Both the position numbers and the translations under genes were made by a program. Shown piece after piece: positions 62,392 through 64,000 of a stretch of DNA of 64,000 nt. The DNA is from an uncultured Psychroserpens sp. GTDB lineage: Bacteria; Bacteroidota; Bacteroidia; Flavobacteriales; Flavobacteriaceae. The notes below the pieces were generated by a model that was not told the origin of the DNA, searched no databases, and worked only from the letters and a program-made list of their open reading frames with translations. The stretch spans positions 124,001 to 188,000 of the forward strand of contig NZ_CANMRL010000005.1 of assembly GCF_947500255.1 (NCBI RefSeq), read 5' to 3'. The stretch's first letter is position 1. Every line of letters starts with the position of its first letter.

Positions 62392-63501
62392 CTAATTGTT
62401 AATTTGATTTAGCATGGTGTTAATAAAACTATCTATTGATCTAGATCTTATATAATCATTAAAATACAATTCTCTTTGGTTATCCGAATTAATCAAACCT
62501 TTATTTAGTGCTTCTTTTAAGGCATCTACACTATGCGTTTCACAGGTTATTATCCCTTTTATATTAGAAATTTCACCAGCGCATTTTGTACTTACAACAC
62601 TATCATTTTGGGACATCATTTGTAATAATACATTAGGGAAACCTTCAATTCTAGAGGATACCACACACAAACGTGCCTTATTAAAAATAGGATATACATT
62701 ATTTACATAACCATATAAAATAACACGTTCCTGCAAATTTAGATGTTCAATTTGATTAATAAGTTTTCGCTCTTCCTCAGTTGTGCCAACACCAAGAATC
62801 ACCAATTTCAATGTTATATCTTCAAGTAAATTGAAGGCATCAATAAGAATATCAAAACCTTTTTCGGGAATGAAACGTCCAGCAGCTACCAAGAAATTAT
62901 CAATTTCAAAATCTAAGGTTTCCTGTGCCTTTGTTGAGATTTCATCTAAATTGACTGGATTTGGTATTACAACCACTTTGTCATTTTTCTTTAACCAAGG
63001 TAATGCTTCTAAGAGTTGTTCTTTCATCAATGGTGTTTGACAGATAATAAGGTTAGCTTGCTTGTAGCCCATTCGATAAGCCGTTTTGTAGAGTAGGAGT
63101 TTAAATCCTTTAAATCTTAGAAAAATAGAAGTTGATTCTCTTAAAACTAGTTTAGTGTGTTTTAGAATGTTAACATATTTCAAAAAACCAAGTAAACCGT
63201 TTATGAGTGCTTGCGAACTAATGGCATGTTCAATATGAATCGTTTTTTTTAGCCTTCTAATATATTTTGCAGCACTAAAAAAACCTCTGTAAACAGAGTT
63301 ATTATCTAAATATACGATAGAGCACTTGTCTTCGAGGGATTCCCAGCCATGATGCTTTTTATTTACTAAAAAAACAACCATACAGTTTTTTCCTTGTGCT
63401 ATAAAAAAGTTGATAATTGTAAATAACACTTGTTGTGCACCACCACCAATTAAATCATCTGGAAGTACAAAGAGCCAATCTATGGTTTCTTTCTTTTTCA
63501 T
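62392..63501 (-). CDS. GT4 family glycosyltransferase
   Basis: Second GT-B glycosyltransferase (369 aa) of the GT4 type: GGGAQQVLFTIINFF at the start, VAAGRFIPEKGFDILIDAF in the linker, and the donor motif SSRIEGFPNVLLQMMSQ. Shares one base with the end of the preceding glycosyltransferase (TAATG). Acceptor and donor unknown. Confidence 0.93.
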   Translation of the reverse strand: MKKKETIDWLFVLPDDLIGGGAQQVLFTIINFFIAQGKNCMVVFLVNKKHHGWESLEDKCSIVYLDNNSVYRGFFSAAKYIRRLKKTIHIEHAISSQALINGLLGFLKYVNILKHTKLVLRESTSIFLRFKGFKLLLYKTAYRMGYKQANLIICQTPLMKEQLLEALPWLKKNDKVVVIPNPVNLDEISTKAQETLDFEIDNFLVAAGRFIPEKGFDILIDAFNLLEDITLKLVILGVGTTEEERKLINQIEHLNLQERVILYGYVNNVYPIFNKARLCVVSSRIEGFPNVLLQMMSQNDSVVSTKCAGEISNIKGIITCETHSVDALKEALNKGLINSDNQRELYFNDYIRSRSIDSFINTMLNQINN

Positions 63502-64000
63502 CAGCTTTTAATTAAGTTAGTGAACACCTTTTCGTATTGCCCAATAATTTGTTCTTTGCTGAATTTGTCGGTCACAGATTTGATGATTTGTAATCTATCC
63601 AAAGGTTGCTTTTTAAGCTGATTTAGCTTTTCTTTTAATTCATTTTCAGAATCCACTAAAAACCCATTAATGCTGTCTACTACAATTTCTGATGTGCCAC
63701 CAGGAGCATTAAAAGCAATAACTGGTGTTCCAACCGCACAACTTTCTAAAAGCGCATTAGGGAACCCTTCTGCATAAGAACCTTGAATAAATACAGTACT
63801 CTGTCTAAGGTGATTTTCTACAGCATTTGTAAAATCTATCCATTTCACTTTTTCAGTGAGGTTTAATTCTTCTACTTTATCCTTAATAAGTTGTTTATGA
63901 GGTCCACTCCCAATTATAGTATACATAAAATCAAAATCCAATACACTCAAGGCATCTAAAATTCTATTATGACCTTTTTCATTGTGTAATCGTCCAACAG
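63501..64000 (-). CDS. GT4 family glycosyltransferase, N-terminus beyond window
   Basis: Partial gene: the frame stays open to the window edge. The visible 166 residues cover the C-terminal GT-B domain: GRLHNEKGHNRILDAL near the edge, TIIGSGPHKQLIKDKV, and the donor motif GSYAEGFPNALLESCAVGTPVIAF. The missing N-terminal half lies outside. It is the upstream neighbour of the two other GT4 genes, so the cluster continues beyond the window. Confidence 0.9.
   Translation of the reverse strand, partial: VGRLHNEKGHNRILDALSVLDFDFMYTIIGSGPHKQLIKDKVEELNLTEKVKWIDFTNAVENHLRQSTVFIQGSYAEGFPNALLESCAVGTPVIAFNAPGGTSEIVVDSINGFLVDSENELKEKLNQLKKQPLDRLQIIKSVTDKFSKEQIIGQYEKVFTNLIKS

Overview
The window is AT-rich, gene-dense chromosomal DNA from a member of the Bacteroidota, most likely a (marine) flavobacterium of the family Flavobacteriaceae. 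The evidence is the gene content (fused branched-chain E1, cytosolic THI5-like binding protein, DUF1835, DUF6624, QEGLA protein, many short lipoproteins), the lack of Shine-Dalgarno sequences, and repeated -7 elements of the form TAnnTTTG, with a TTG-type -33 element in the best cases. I cannot fix the genus. I see no rRNA, tRNA, CRISPR array, insertion sequence or phage gene.

Layout. 70-9 kb: TerC transporter, small lipoprotein, an XRE regulator divergent from an M14 carboxypeptidase with matching operator-like palindromes, an Lrp regulator, DinB protein, beta-barrel protein, a YdiJ-type FAD/Fe-S dehydrogenase and an LpxH-like phosphoesterase. 9-16 kb: aroC, a dicarboxylate/amino-acid symporter, then a co-directional block with a glutathione-synthase-like ATP-grasp ligase, sulfurtransferase, TerB-like protein, N-formylglutamate amidohydrolase and a QEGLA metallopeptidase. 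16-32 kb: MuiA-like surface protein fused to a SusC-type domain, DCC protein, MutS2 without Smr, JmjC-like protein, ung, a five-gene operon (2OG oxygenase, SUI1, DUF1835, nucleoside phosphorylase, THI5-like protein), fused E1 ketoacid dehydrogenase, M19 dipeptidase, 3D protein and a lone ExbD.

31.9-32.6 kb is the most unusual stretch. It looks empty, but the minus strand holds a tandem array of very short reading frames: two near-identical 28-residue basic peptides whose nucleotide differences are mostly third-position synonymous, and a third 22-residue peptide. Each is preceded by the same 10-nt spacer motif, and the array ends in an intrinsic terminator. I know of no described family like it.

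32.6-50.8 kb: a superfamily II helicase, a TetR-ABC-HlyD-TolC export operon whose ATPase has a degenerate catalytic core, a cold-shock protein, pseudouridine synthase, topoisomerase III, several secreted proteins, aroB and proline dehydrogenase. 50.8-64 kb: an exopolysaccharide/capsule cluster on the minus strand: three GT4 glycosyltransferases (the first cut by the window edge), a PglC/WcaJ-type initiating transferase, an ATP-grasp protein, a polysaccharide deacetylase, an EpsN/PglE-like aminotransferase, a CapD/PglF-like 4,6-dehydratase, Wza and Wzc. A single plus-strand FemAB/GNAT-like gene sits inside it. Together these would make an amino-sugar nucleotide, start a lipid-linked glycan, extend it and export it.
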